DNA of 8,718 nt from Verrucomicrobiia bacterium. Lineage in GTDB: Bacteria > Verrucomicrobiota > Verrucomicrobiia > Opitutales > Opitutaceae. The stretch lies in contig JAUHWE010000153.1 in NCBI GenBank assembly GCA_030424825.1, forward strand, positions 1-8,718. The letters run 5' to 3'. A program made the translations under genes and the position numbers. This document shows, in pieces, positions 1 through 7,188 of the stretch (positions are counted from its first letter, which is position 1; every line of letters begins with the position of its first letter). The notes beneath the pieces are model-generated. The model searched no databases. It was not told where the DNA came from and saw nothing but the letters and a program-made list of their open reading frames with translations.

Positions 1-2
1 GC

Positions 3-485
3 TCGTGCGCGGCCTCCTCGAGGCGCACCTCGGTGCCGCGGCCGACCGGCAGCGTCGTGCGCCCGATCTCGGTCGGCGTGGTCGGGGACTGGCTGGCCTC
101 CGAGCGCGGGCTGGCGGCGACCCCGCACGCGCAGCGCAGCCGGGCCTCGGTGCGGATCCAGTTGCGGCCGCAGTTCGAGGAACTGCCGCTGGCGAACCTG
201 ATCGACGCCCTCGAGCAGGCCCTGGGCACGCCGGTGCAGACCGCGGTCAAACGGGAAGACGAGCAGGCCTTCGCGGAGCTCAACGGGGCCTACATCAAGT
301 TTGTCGAGGACGCGGCCCGCTCGATTTTCAAGGAGCTGAATGCCGATGACCGGATTGCTGACTTCCAGATTGCGTGCTCCCACTTGGAGTCGCTGCACTC
401 GCACGATGCGGTTTCGGTCATCTGCAAGGGGGTTCCCGGTGGCTACCGAGCGGACTTTTCGGATTTCGACGACCTGGTCTGCTAA
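3..485 (+). CDS. folE2: GTP cyclohydrolase FolE2 (type IB), C-terminal part, 5' end outside window
   Basis: FolE2 (COG1469/PF02649) converts GTP to dihydroneopterin triphosphate, the first step of folate and queuosine-type pathways, in the cytoplasm. The frame is open from base 3 and ends at TAA 483-485 (160 residues visible). From residue 42 on it follows the family closely. HAQRS corresponds to the HNQRS metal-ligand histidine, KREDE to the KRPDE glutamate, KFVEDAAR to KFVEDMVR, and ESLHSHDA near the end to ESIHNHSA. Upstream of HAQRS, where the family usually has CPCSKEIS with a catalytic zinc-binding Cys, this protein reads VVGDWLASERGLAATP and has no Cys. The N-terminal half of the enzyme lies outside the window. 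Composition is odd: about 78% GC over bases 1-180, falling to about 59% over 361-480. Family call is firm from the C-terminal motifs. Whether the enzyme is active, or the first ~120 bases are in the correct frame, is unclear. Confidence 0.83.
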   Translation, partial: SCAASSRRTSVPRPTGSVVRPISVGVVGDWLASERGLAATPHAQRSRASVRIQLRPQFEELPLANLIDALEQALGTPVQTAVKREDEQAFAELNGAYIKFVEDAARSIFKELNADDRIADFQIACSHLESLHSHDAVSVICKGVPGGYRADFSDFDDLVC

Positions 486-486
486 A

Positions 487-523
487 CGCTCGAAGGAGCG
501 AACCCGGTCGACGGGGAGTCGAC
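487..523 (+). other. Two short tandem hairpins after folE2
   Basis: CGCTC-GAAG-GAGCG (487-500) starts just after the folE2 stop, and GTCGAC-gggga-GTCGAC (507-523) follows directly. No T tract comes after either, so they are not a standard intrinsic terminator. They may protect the folE2 mRNA end or be chance. Confidence 0.3.
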
Positions 524-532
524 AACATTAAG

Positions 533-561
533 TTGCTGGTTCGCTTATTTTCCTCTAATAT
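533..561 (+). promoter_or_regulatory. Candidate sigma-70 promoter for nadA-nadB
   Basis: TTGCTG (533-538) and TAATAT (556-561) are separated by exactly 17 bases and lie 23 bases before the nadA ATG. The hexamers match the TTGACA/TATAAT consensus at 3/6 and 4/6 positions, so the spacing is better than the boxes. The only other place for a nadAB promoter is inside folE2. Confidence 0.35.
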
Positions 562-584
562 TCCCAGCTCAATCATTCACAAAG

Positions 585-1637
585 ATGTCACTAACGACGA
601 CAGAGACGCCGTTCACGGAAGCGGAAATCGAAAACGAGGCGGAGCGCCTGCTTGCCAAGCTCATGCACGTGGAGTGCGACTCTCGCCGCTCGTGGAACAT
701 CGACACTTGCCGCTCGATCGCGCCGCTGACTCTGGAGATCAACGCGCTCAAGAAGGAAAAAGAAGCAGTGATTTTGGCCCACTCCTATGTGGAGCCGGAG
801 ATTGTCTACGGTGTGGCGGACTTTTCTGGTGATTCGTATTTTCTCTCGATGAAGGCGAAGGAGGCGAACGCCCGCCGTATCGTTTTTTCCGGAGTTGTTT
901 TCATGGCGGAGACGGCGAAAATCTTGTCACCGCAAGCGCAGGTCCTCGTGCCGGATCGGAATTCCGGCTGTTCCTTGGCGGATTCCTTAACTGGGGCGCA
1001 GCTGCGAAAACTGAAGGAAGCCTACCCGGAGGCCGGAGTGGTCTGCTACATCAATAGCACTGCCGAGGTGAAGTCCGAGTGCGACGTGTGCGTGACTTCG
1101 AGCAATGTGTACAAGATCGTTGCCGCGATGCCGCAAAAACAGATTCTTTTCGTTCCCGATCGTCTGATGGCGGACAATATCCGCGTGGAAATGAAGAAGC
1201 GGGGAATCGAGAAGGAGATCGTTTCTTCGGATGGCACCTGCATTGTGCATGACCAGTTCGATCCCAATCTGATTGCCGCGTCGCGGTCCAAGTTCCCTGG
1301 ATTGAAAGTGGTGTCCCATCCCGAATGTACGATGGAGATAACGGGTAAAAGTGACTACGTGGGAAGCACCGGTGGGATGATGGAATACGTGAAAAAAACG
1401 GAAGCCCCTTATTTCATGATGTTGACAGAATGCGGACTGGTGGAGCGGATTGAGGTCGAAAGTCCAGAAAAGCGTTTCATATCCGGGTGCAAACTTTGCC
1501 CGTTTATGAAAATGAATTCGCTGCAGAAAATCCGCGACGTTCTGGTTTCACCTAGACCTGAGCAAATTATCGAACTCGACGAGCCGCTTCGTCAAAAAGC
1601 GCTTCAATCGATCAATCGGATGTTCGAGATGAGTTAG
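585..1637 (+). CDS. nadA: Quinolinate synthase NadA
   Basis: NadA condenses iminoaspartate with dihydroxyacetone phosphate to give quinolinate in de novo NAD synthesis, using an oxygen-sensitive [4Fe-4S] cluster in the cytoplasm. The product has 350 residues, close to the usual ~350. Visible family motifs are AHSYVEPE (65-72, the HYYQ-type motif), FMAET (106-110), LVPDRNSGCSLAD (121-133), CVTSSN (169-174), DGTCIVH (226-232), SHPEC (244-248) and CKLCPFMKMNSL (302-313). The three cluster cysteines are most likely C129, C248 and C305, one at the end of each of three similar domains. The ATG at 585 has no Shine-Dalgarno; the sequence before it is CACAAAG. The stop TAG shares its last base with the GTG start of nadB, which implies translational coupling of the two enzymes that hand over unstable iminoaspartate. 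No nadC is present in the window. Confidence 0.97.
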   Translation: MSLTTTETPFTEAEIENEAERLLAKLMHVECDSRRSWNIDTCRSIAPLTLEINALKKEKEAVILAHSYVEPEIVYGVADFSGDSYFLSMKAKEANARRIVFSGVVFMAETAKILSPQAQVLVPDRNSGCSLADSLTGAQLRKLKEAYPEAGVVCYINSTAEVKSECDVCVTSSNVYKIVAAMPQKQILFVPDRLMADNIRVEMKKRGIEKEIVSSDGTCIVHDQFDPNLIAASRSKFPGLKVVSHPECTMEITGKSDYVGSTGGMMEYVKKTEAPYFMMLTECGLVERIEVESPEKRFISGCKLCPFMKMNSLQKIRDVLVSPRPEQIIELDEPLRQKALQSINRMFEMS

Positions 1638-3238
1638 TGGATACCATTCGAACAGATTGTCTGGTTATTGGTGCCGGGCTAGCGGGCTGTTCCTACGCCC
1701 ACTACGCGTCGAAACTCGGAATGTCGGTCACGCTCGTTTGCTCGAACGAGCTTTCCAAAGGAGCGAACAGTCAGTGGGCCCAAGGGGGTATCATTTTCGA
1801 TACGTCTTTGAACGCGGAACAGCTCAAGCGAGACATCATATCTGCGTCCGATGGCACCTCGAATCCCGAAGCGGTCGACTCGCTCGTCAAACACGGGCAG
1901 GAAGCGGTGCAGTCGCTTTTGCTGGACGAGCTTAAAGTGCCGTTTGACCGCGAGAAATCGGGTGACCTGAAATACACGAGAGAAGGGGGGCACTCCGACC
2001 GCAGGATCATTTTCTCCAAAGACCTTACCGGCCTGGCGATCCTGACTAATATGCACGAGCATGTGATGGGATTGAAGAACGTGTCTGTGCTGACCAATAC
2101 AGTCGCGGTAGACCTTTTGACGCTTTCGCACAATTCGCTTGATCCGCTCGACAAGTACAAGCCGATCACCTGTATCGGGGCCTACGTTCTCGACACGCAA
2201 ACCGGAAACATCCGGGCCATCATTGCGAAAAAGACAATTCTGGCGACGGGTGGCATGGGTCAGATATTCCAGAACACCACCAATCAGGAAGGGGTTGTCG
2301 GTCACGGAGTCGCGATGGCCAAGCGAGTGGGGGCCCGTGTCATTGATTTAGAATACATCCAATTCCACCCGACGGTTTTTTTGAAGAAGAATTGTCCTTT
2401 GTTTCTCGTGTCGGAGGCGGTGCGTGGTGAAGGGGGAGTATTGGTGAACAGCCGGGGACACGCGTTTATGGATACGGTCCATCCGATGAAGTCATTGGCC
2501 CCTCGCGACATCGTGGCCCGAACGATTCACCAGGAATTGATTTCATCGGGCGAGAGTTGCGTCTACATCGATCTTTCGTCGATGGAACCCGATTTCATTA
2601 GAGAGCGTTTTCCTTCCATATACCGGCGGTGCCTTGAGAGCGGGGTGGACATCACCAAAGAGCCAATACCGGTCGCTCCGGCCGCCCATTATTCCTGCGG
2701 AGGCGTCTTCACGGATCTCAAAGGCCGATCCTCGGTTTTGAATCTGAACGCTATTGGCGAGACGGCCTGTACGGGATTGCACGGGGCGAATCGCCTTGCG
2801 AGTACGTCTTTGCTCGAATGCCTCGTATCGGCAAAGCTCACTGCGGAAGCGGATTGCCAGGATGTGCAATCGGTTGACTTCCATTTGCCGGCCGTTCGCG
2901 AGTGGGAAAGCCCGGACGAGAATCCCGACGAGGTGCTTATCCAGCAAGACATGCGGCTGATTCGAAGTACCATGTGGAATTATGTCGGCTTGATCCGATC
3001 TTCTCGCCGCCTGCATCGGGCGAGGCGAATTCTATTGGAGCTGGATCAGGAGATCAGCGAGTTTTATTCGGGCAACCGCTTGACCCGTTCTTTGATTGAT
3101 CTTCGAAACGCCGTTCGAACGGCGCTGCTCGTGGTTCATGCGGCGAGTCTGAATTCACAAAGCAAGGGCAGCCACTATGTTGCCGTCGAAGATGAAGAAA
3201 TAGACGCTCCTGTGGAGCCCATGGACGAAATGAACTAG
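1637..3238 (+). CDS. nadB: L-aspartate oxidase NadB
   Basis: NadB is the FAD enzyme that oxidises L-aspartate to iminoaspartate, the substrate of NadA. The product has 533 residues, a normal length. Motifs in order are the FAD dinucleotide fold GAGLAG (12-17), SQWAQGGI (45-52), REGGHSDRRIIFSKDLTG (115-132), ATGGMGQIF (203-211), IQFHPTV (241-247), LAPRDIVAR (287-295), APAAHYSCGGV (347-357), HGANRLASTSLLECLV (382-397) and the helical C-terminal domain with MWNYVGLIRSSRRL. H244, R290, H351 and R386 match the active-site residues I recall for the E. coli enzyme at the same numbers, and E116 sits in the substrate-binding REGGHS loop. The start is GTG, overlapping the nadA stop by one base (TAGTG). 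A purine-rich GAGATGAG lies just before it, so it is probably translated by ribosomes finishing nadA. The protein is distinguished from succinate dehydrogenase flavoprotein by its length, its C-terminus and the nadA linkage. Confidence 0.96.
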   Translation: MDTIRTDCLVIGAGLAGCSYAHYASKLGMSVTLVCSNELSKGANSQWAQGGIIFDTSLNAEQLKRDIISASDGTSNPEAVDSLVKHGQEAVQSLLLDELKVPFDREKSGDLKYTREGGHSDRRIIFSKDLTGLAILTNMHEHVMGLKNVSVLTNTVAVDLLTLSHNSLDPLDKYKPITCIGAYVLDTQTGNIRAIIAKKTILATGGMGQIFQNTTNQEGVVGHGVAMAKRVGARVIDLEYIQFHPTVFLKKNCPLFLVSEAVRGEGGVLVNSRGHAFMDTVHPMKSLAPRDIVARTIHQELISSGESCVYIDLSSMEPDFIRERFPSIYRRCLESGVDITKEPIPVAPAAHYSCGGVFTDLKGRSSVLNLNAIGETACTGLHGANRLASTSLLECLVSAKLTAEADCQDVQSVDFHLPAVREWESPDENPDEVLIQQDMRLIRSTMWNYVGLIRSSRRLHRARRILLELDQEISEFYSGNRLTRSLIDLRNAVRTALLVVHAASLNSQSKGSHYVAVEDEEIDAPVEPMDEMN

Positions 3239-3298
3239 AGTTGCCCGTATCGCGTTTCTAATTGCGCTGCGAAAGGAAACCCAGAAAGTGTTAGAACT

Positions 3299-3949
3299 AT
3301 GGCTAAAATTTCGAGCACTGATCTATTAGAACAACTTAAGTGGCGGTATGCCGTCAAAGAATTCGATTCCACAAAAAAGATTCCGAGCGAATTGGTTTCA
3401 GCGCTTGAGGATTCGTTAGTCTTGACTCCTTCCTCATTTGGCCTGCAACCGTGGAAGTTCTTTATAATAGAGGACCAAGGGATCAAAGACCAGCTGCCCG
3501 CAATTTCGTGGAACCAACCCCAGCCGAAAGACTGTTCCCATATGGTTGCGCTGGCCATAAAGCGGAATTTTGCGGAAGCGGACGTGGCCCGTTTTATTGA
3601 CTGCCTTGCCGCTAGCCGCGGAGTCACGGTCGAGAGTTTAGAGGGATACAAAGGATTCGCAGGCGGCTTTGTCGCCCAAGGAGTGAGCGAGGGGTGGATT
3701 GAGCACTGGTCGACCCATCAGGTGTACATCGCGATCGGTCAGCTCATGTCCAGCGCGGCGCTTCTCGGAATTGACGCATGTCCTATGGAGGGCATTCAGG
3801 CGGACAAGTACGATGAGGTTCTTGGACTGGACGGGACTGAGTACCATGTGGTTCTAGGCTGCGCGTTGGGCTATCGTTCCGAAAACGACAAGTATGCGAC
3901 CATGAATAAGGCACGCTTTCCTAAGGAGGAAATAGTCGAACGGCGCTAG
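3299..3949 (+). CDS. NAD(P)H-dependent nitroreductase-family flavoprotein (NfsB-like)
   Basis: The product has 216 residues, the size of NfsB-type FMN enzymes, which use NAD(P)H to reduce nitroaromatics, quinones or flavins as dimers in the cytoplasm. Seen in the sequence: KWRYAVKEFDSTKKI (14-27) with the FMN-phosphate Arg at about 16; LTPSSFGLQPWKF (42-54), the conserved PSS...QPW segment; the CPMEG segment (161-165), equivalent to PIEG in E. coli NfsB; and the closing VVLGCALGYR...K (184-198). The natural substrate cannot be read from sequence. It lies 60 bases after nadB with no terminator between, so it may be cotranscribed with nadAB, although no functional link is established. There is no clear ribosome-binding site; GAAAGGAAA lies about 20 bases before the ATG, too far to be typical. 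A possible terminator begins at its stop codon. Confidence 0.9.
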   Translation: MAKISSTDLLEQLKWRYAVKEFDSTKKIPSELVSALEDSLVLTPSSFGLQPWKFFIIEDQGIKDQLPAISWNQPQPKDCSHMVALAIKRNFAEADVARFIDCLAASRGVTVESLEGYKGFAGGFVAQGVSEGWIEHWSTHQVYIAIGQLMSSAALLGIDACPMEGIQADKYDEVLGLDGTEYHVVLGCALGYRSENDKYATMNKARFPKEEIVERR

Positions 3950-4006
3950 GACGCCTTGGGGTTGGAACTCGCTCCGATCAGAAGAAGCCTAGGTCCGTCC
4001 CTTTTT
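3949..4006 (+). terminator. Possible intrinsic terminator after the nitroreductase gene
   Basis: GGACG-CCTTGG (3949-3959) can pair with CCTAGG-TC-CGTCC (3988-4000), giving about 10 pairs with one mismatch and a two-base bulge. The run CTTTTT (4001-4006) follows directly. The loop is long (28 bases), which makes it weaker than a textbook terminator. Its position, starting at the stop codon and ahead of a separately spaced dapL, supports the call. Confidence 0.4.
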
Positions 4007-4048
4007 GCGTATGGCTTCAGTCGAAGGAACTGGAATCAACCTCCAAGG

Positions 4049-4106
4049 TTGACACTTCTAGATCTTTTTCGAGGCTGCATTGTTCCCATAAGGAAACACT
4101 TCTAGA
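4049..4106 (+). promoter_or_regulatory. dapL upstream region: TTGACA box, inverted repeat and 11-base direct repeats
   Basis: A perfect TTGACA lies at 4049-4054, but no good -10 box sits 16-18 bases further on. It overlaps an inverted repeat, TCAACC-tccaa-GGTTGA (4036-4052). The 11-mer ACACTTCTAGA occurs at 4052-4062 and again at 4096-4106, 44 bases apart, the second copy ending 3 bases before the dapL ATG. These could be promoter and operator elements; no regulator is known here. AAGGA at 4090-4094 is 15 bases from the ATG, rather far for a ribosome-binding site. Confidence 0.3.
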
Positions 4107-4109
4107 ACC

Positions 4110-5351
4110 ATGATCCGAATCAACGAGAACTTCCTGAAGCTCAAGGCTTCCTATCTTTTTTCAGACATCGCGAAACGAATCGCGTCCTACCAGGAGGCAA
4201 ATCCTGAGAGCTCTATTATAAAACTAGGGATCGGTGACGTGACTGAGCCCTTGCCTGAATCGTGCCGGGCTGCGTTTCACGCGGCGATTGACGAAATGGG
4301 AACCCGGAGCGGATTCCATGGTTACGGTCCGGAGCAAGGCTACGAGTTTCTGCGCAAGGCGATTGCGGAGAACGATTTTCAGGCACGGGGCGCGGATATT
4401 TCCGCGAGCGAGATCTTTGTCAGCGATGGGGCCAAGTGTGACAGTGGCAACTTCCAGGAGATTTTCGCTGACGACATCAAAATCGCCGTTCCTGACCCGG
4501 TGTACCCAGTATATGTCGACACGAACGTGATGGCAGGTCGTGCGGGCAAGAATATCAATGACCGGTATGAGGGATTCGTATACTTGGAGTCGACTCCGGA
4601 AAACGGTTACGTTCCGGCTATTCCCGAAGAAGCCGTGGATCTGGTTTATCTGTGTTTCCCGAATAATCCCACCGGCGCGACTGCGACGAAGGAGCAGTTG
4701 AAGGCTTGGGTTGACTACGCCAAGGCTTCAGGCGCATTGATTTTGTTTGATGCGGCCTACGTGGCGTTTATCCGGGACGAGTCGTTGCCTCAGAGCATTT
4801 ACGAGATCGAAGGAGCCAAGGATGTGGCGATCGAGTTTCGCAGCTTTTCCAAGAATGCCGGCTTCACAGGCACACGTTGCGCGTACACCGTAGTCCCCAA
4901 AGCATTGATGGCAGCCGACTCCACTGGGAAAGAGCATTCGGTCCATGCTTTGTGGAATCGCCGGCATTGCACGAAATTCAATGGGGTATCCTATCCGGTG
5001 CAGAAAGCAGCCGAAGCGGTATTCAGCGAAGCAGGCAAAGCGGAAGTGAAAGCCTTGACCGATTTTTATCTGGCTAATGCCAAGATCGTAAGAGCGGCGA
5101 TTCAGGCACTCGGATTCTCCTGTGTTGGCGGGGATAATTCCCCCTACATCTGGATCAATGCGGGACGTCCTTCCTGGGAGTTTTTTGACACTCTGCTAAA
5201 CAAAGCAGGTGTGGTTTGCACGCCCGGGGCGGGATTCGGCTCCTGCGGCGAGGGACACATCAGAATTAGCGCGTTCAACAGTAGGGAAAATGTGGAGGAA
5301 GCGATGAAACGTATTCGTACGGCTTTAGCTTCAGATAAGGCTCCCGCCTAA
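4110..5351 (+). CDS. dapL: LL-diaminopimelate aminotransferase DapL
   Basis: DapL is a PLP enzyme that converts tetrahydrodipicolinate plus glutamate directly to LL-diaminopimelate, bypassing the acyl-blocked DapD/C/E steps. It supplies lysine and peptidoglycan precursors in plants, Chlamydiae and many Verrucomicrobiota. The product has 413 residues, the normal size. Family features are [20 protein letters not shown] (4-23), [12 protein letters not shown] (38-49), [14 protein letters not shown] (69-82), [13 protein letters not shown] (104-116), [15 protein letters not shown] (129-143), CFPNNPTGA (182-190), the ILFDAAY Asp that holds the pyridine nitrogen (D214), and [13 protein letters not shown] (244-256) with the PLP lysine at K248. 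The near-exact signature separates it from general class I aminotransferases. It stands alone: 160 bases follow the previous gene and 102 precede secG, and no other dap gene is visible. Confidence 0.97.
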   Translation: MIRINENFLKLKASYLFSDIAKRIASYQEANPESSIIKLGIGDVTEPLPESCRAAFHAAIDEMGTRSGFHGYGPEQGYEFLRKAIAENDFQARGADISASEIFVSDGAKCDSGNFQEIFADDIKIAVPDPVYPVYVDTNVMAGRAGKNINDRYEGFVYLESTPENGYVPAIPEEAVDLVYLCFPNNPTGATATKEQLKAWVDYAKASGALILFDAAYVAFIRDESLPQSIYEIEGAKDVAIEFRSFSKNAGFTGTRCAYTVVPKALMAADSTGKEHSVHALWNRRHCTKFNGVSYPVQKAAEAVFSEAGKAEVKALTDFYLANAKIVRAAIQALGFSCVGGDNSPYIWINAGRPSWEFFDTLLNKAGVVCTPGAGFGSCGEGHIRISAFNSRENVEEAMKRIRTALASDKAPA

Positions 5352-5356
5352 TCAAC

Positions 5357-5386
5357 GCCCTTCGTGGGCTCAGATTGCCCAATCTG
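5357..5386 (+). other. Two small hairpins just after dapL
   Basis: GCCC-TTCGT-GGGC (5357-5369) and CAGATT-GCCC-AATCTG (5371-5386) follow the dapL stop within 6 bases. No T run follows, so a normal intrinsic terminator is not supported. They may mark the dapL mRNA end or be processing or pausing structures. Confidence 0.3.
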
Positions 5387-5413
5387 CGGCATCGAGTCCG
5401 TGTTTATACGCTC

Positions 5414-5419
5414 TTGACA
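5414..5419 (+). promoter_or_regulatory. TTGACA hexamer upstream of secG (possible -35 box)
   Basis: A perfect TTGACA lies 34 bases before the secG ATG, a sensible place for a -35 box. The expected -10 region (about 5436-5443) reads CGACTGTC and does not resemble TATAAT. This is a candidate only. Confidence 0.25.
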
Positions 5420-5453
5420 AGCTGAGAACGTTTTTCGACTGTCTGCGGTTCTT

Positions 5454-5891
5454 ATGAGCATTCTCGCAGACATTTTAACGATCGTACTCGTTCTTCTTTC
5501 CTTATTCCTCATTCTCGTGGTTCTCCTGCAGAGAGGGAATGCGAATGGAGGCATGGGCGCTGCTATGGGTGGTGGAATGGCGGAAGCCGCGTTAGGAGCT
5601 GAAACATCCAATGTTCTCACCAAAGTGACACGGAACACTGCCATCGTGTTTTTCGTAATGGTCTTCGGCTTGGGACTGGCTTACATTTATATCCACAATG
5701 CGGAGCAAATGGCGGACGAGAATGCCTTGCCGGAGTTCGAAGCGACCGAAGCGGATTCCGCAGGTTTGTTGGAAACCCTCTCCGGAGCGGAATCGACCGC
5801 AGACCAGGCAGCCAGCGCGTTGGGAGAACAAGTTGATACGCTTGCTACGGGAGCAGAAAACGCGGCTGCGGAAGCGACGAAAAGCGAGTAG
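5454..5891 (+). CDS. secG: Preprotein translocase subunit SecG
   Basis: SecG is the small, non-essential subunit of the SecYEG channel and assists SecA-driven export across the inner membrane. The product has 145 residues. TM helix 1 spans about 4-25 and runs into VVLLQRGNANGGMGAAMGGG (22-41), the usual LLQRG plus Gly-rich cytoplasmic loop. NVLTKVTRNTAIVFF (53-67) is the conserved LT..T...A..F entry into TM helix 2 (61-80). The last 65 residues form a low-complexity Ala/Glu/Asp/Thr-rich tail without Cys, making the protein longer than typical SecG (about 75-110). By the known topology this tail would face the periplasm. No Shine-Dalgarno precedes the ATG. The stop is followed after 19 bases by the LolA-like gene, so the two probably share a transcript. 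The assignment rests on the two-helix pattern and the LLQRG motif. Confidence 0.92.
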   Translation: MSILADILTIVLVLLSLFLILVVLLQRGNANGGMGAAMGGGMAEAALGAETSNVLTKVTRNTAIVFFVMVFGLGLAYIYIHNAEQMADENALPEFEATEADSAGLLETLSGAESTADQAASALGEQVDTLATGAENAAAEATKSE

Positions 5892-5910
5892 TTTCCAAAA
5901 CTTTTTTCCG

Positions 5911-6849
5911 ATGGCCGGGTCTATTCGCTCAATGCGCAGGATTCCGGCCTTTTTTATTGCGACTTTCATCGCGGCTTCATTTGCCCTCTCAGCGGATGCC
6001 CAGCGTCGGATTTCGGAAACGAGTCCTCTGGATACATTGGGTAAAAATCCGAGTCAGGAAACGGGCTGGGAAATATTGAAGAAGTTTCGCTCCTTTGGCT
6101 GGGACGGTGGGTATCACTGGCGCGTGCAGCTGAAAGTTATGCCGCGGCGTGACAGGACTCGATATCTGAATGGGGAGATATATGGAGATCGGACCGATAA
6201 GGGTCCCATTAGCCGGATCGACATCGTCGAACAACCCATCGATGTTGATTCGGACGGAAATCGCATTGAGAAGCGAGTATTGCGATTACTTCTACAAAGT
6301 GGACAAAGCCCTTACGCTATGGGCAAGCGTACGGGAGAGGAGGGGCCGCCGCACGTATATGACTCAGAGGAAGCTTTAGAGCAGATAGCCGGTTCGGAAT
6401 TTAGCCTATTTGATTTGCTGGCGCCCTATGTCTACTGGCCCCGTTTTCGTTACGAGGGCAGAACTACGTTTCGCGGTAGCCCTACGCACTTGTTCTGGAT
6501 GTATCCACCTGAAGAGGATGAACTTCTAAATCAACGAATCGGAGGTGTCCGTCTTTTCATCAACGACCAATTCAACGTCTTGACCCAGACTGAGATTTTC
6601 GATGCAGCGGATAGGAAGCTGAAAACGATTTACATCATCGGCGTTGATAGAGTGGATGGGCAGACAATCTTCAAGGAACTGGATGTTCGAAACGAAGTGA
6701 CTCGTGACAAAACGAGACTGAAAATCCTGGATGCCAGTATGGGGCTGGAACTACCTGCTAGTTTGTTCTCGGCTCAATCTTTGATGGACGACCTGCAAAA
6801 CCAAACGATTCCAATCGTCAGGGAAGAAGCGTTCGAAGCGGTTCAGTAG
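5911..6849 (+). CDS. Exported LolA-like protein (outer-membrane lipoprotein-sorting family)
   Basis: The product has 312 residues from ATG 5911; ATG 5932 (M8) is an alternative start. The frame stays open upstream into secG, but starts there would bury the signal peptide, so the 5911/5932 starts are preferred. RSMRR, a hydrophobic stretch (11-27) and ALSADA|Q give a Sec signal peptide with cleavage near residue 30. There is no Cys, so it is not a lipoprotein itself. The mature part looks like the LolA-like beta-rich fold (PF17131 type): an opening WEILKKFRSFGW helix, alternating strands, GSEFSLFDLLAPYVYWP (151-167), RYEGRTTFRGSPTHLFWMYPP (170-190) and the closing VDGQTIFKELDVRNEVTRDKTRLKI (248-272). 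Such proteins are thought to carry lipid or lipoprotein in the periplasm, but the cargo is unknown. Adjacency to secG fits an envelope role. The gene call is strong; the family assignment is moderate and made from pattern recall. Confidence 0.7.
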   Translation: MAGSIRSMRRIPAFFIATFIAASFALSADAQRRISETSPLDTLGKNPSQETGWEILKKFRSFGWDGGYHWRVQLKVMPRRDRTRYLNGEIYGDRTDKGPISRIDIVEQPIDVDSDGNRIEKRVLRLLLQSGQSPYAMGKRTGEEGPPHVYDSEEALEQIAGSEFSLFDLLAPYVYWPRFRYEGRTTFRGSPTHLFWMYPPEEDELLNQRIGGVRLFINDQFNVLTQTEIFDAADRKLKTIYIIGVDRVDGQTIFKELDVRNEVTRDKTRLKILDASMGLELPASLFSAQSLMDDLQNQTIPIVREEAFEAVQ

Positions 6850-7125
6850 GGTCTTCCTTTGGGCTTAAGTGTTTTCGTTATTGCGAGGTGTCGCCGATTG
6901 GAGATGAAGCGGCATGGTTCAGGATACGGTGAGTAATTGAAATGCTTGGATTTTACAAATCCGAAGGAGTTGAGAAAGGGGCAATTAGCTGTCCAGAGTA
7001 ATGCGATACAATCGAACTAGAGTGGCTGTAGGACGCTGCCCAGAGAGAATGCTGCCATGTCGTTCTGACGCTGTGTCTCACAAATTTGAAGATAGCCATT
7101 CCCTGGATACCCCGTTCTGCACAAG

Positions 7126-7137
7126 CCTGTTAACAGG
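7126..7137. repeat. Perfect 12-base palindrome
   Basis: CCTGTTAACAGG is a perfect two-fold palindrome 52 bases left of the REP-like element. Such a site could bind a dimeric regulator. There is no gene close by and no second copy in the window, so its function is unknown. Confidence 0.35.
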
Positions 7138-7188
7138 TCCATCTAGACTAATTGGAAACTCTCTTGCTATACGTTGTTAAACGGTGAA

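Noticed and set aside
5..349. 114-codon frame overlapping the folE2 fragment
   Set aside because: Gly/Ala/Arg-rich translation of high-GC DNA; the neighbouring frame carries the FolE2 motifs.
1679..2305. 208-codon - strand open frame inside nadB
   Set aside because: Antisense to a strongly conserved part of NadB, with no recognisable motif.
2543..3016. 157-codon - strand open frame inside nadB
   Set aside because: Antisense shadow; the + strand carries the conserved HYSCGGV and HGANRLAST motifs here.
5698..5910. Upstream extension of the LolA-like frame into secG
   Set aside because: It would add 71 Arg/Lys-rich residues ahead of a clear signal peptide and overlaps secG in another frame.
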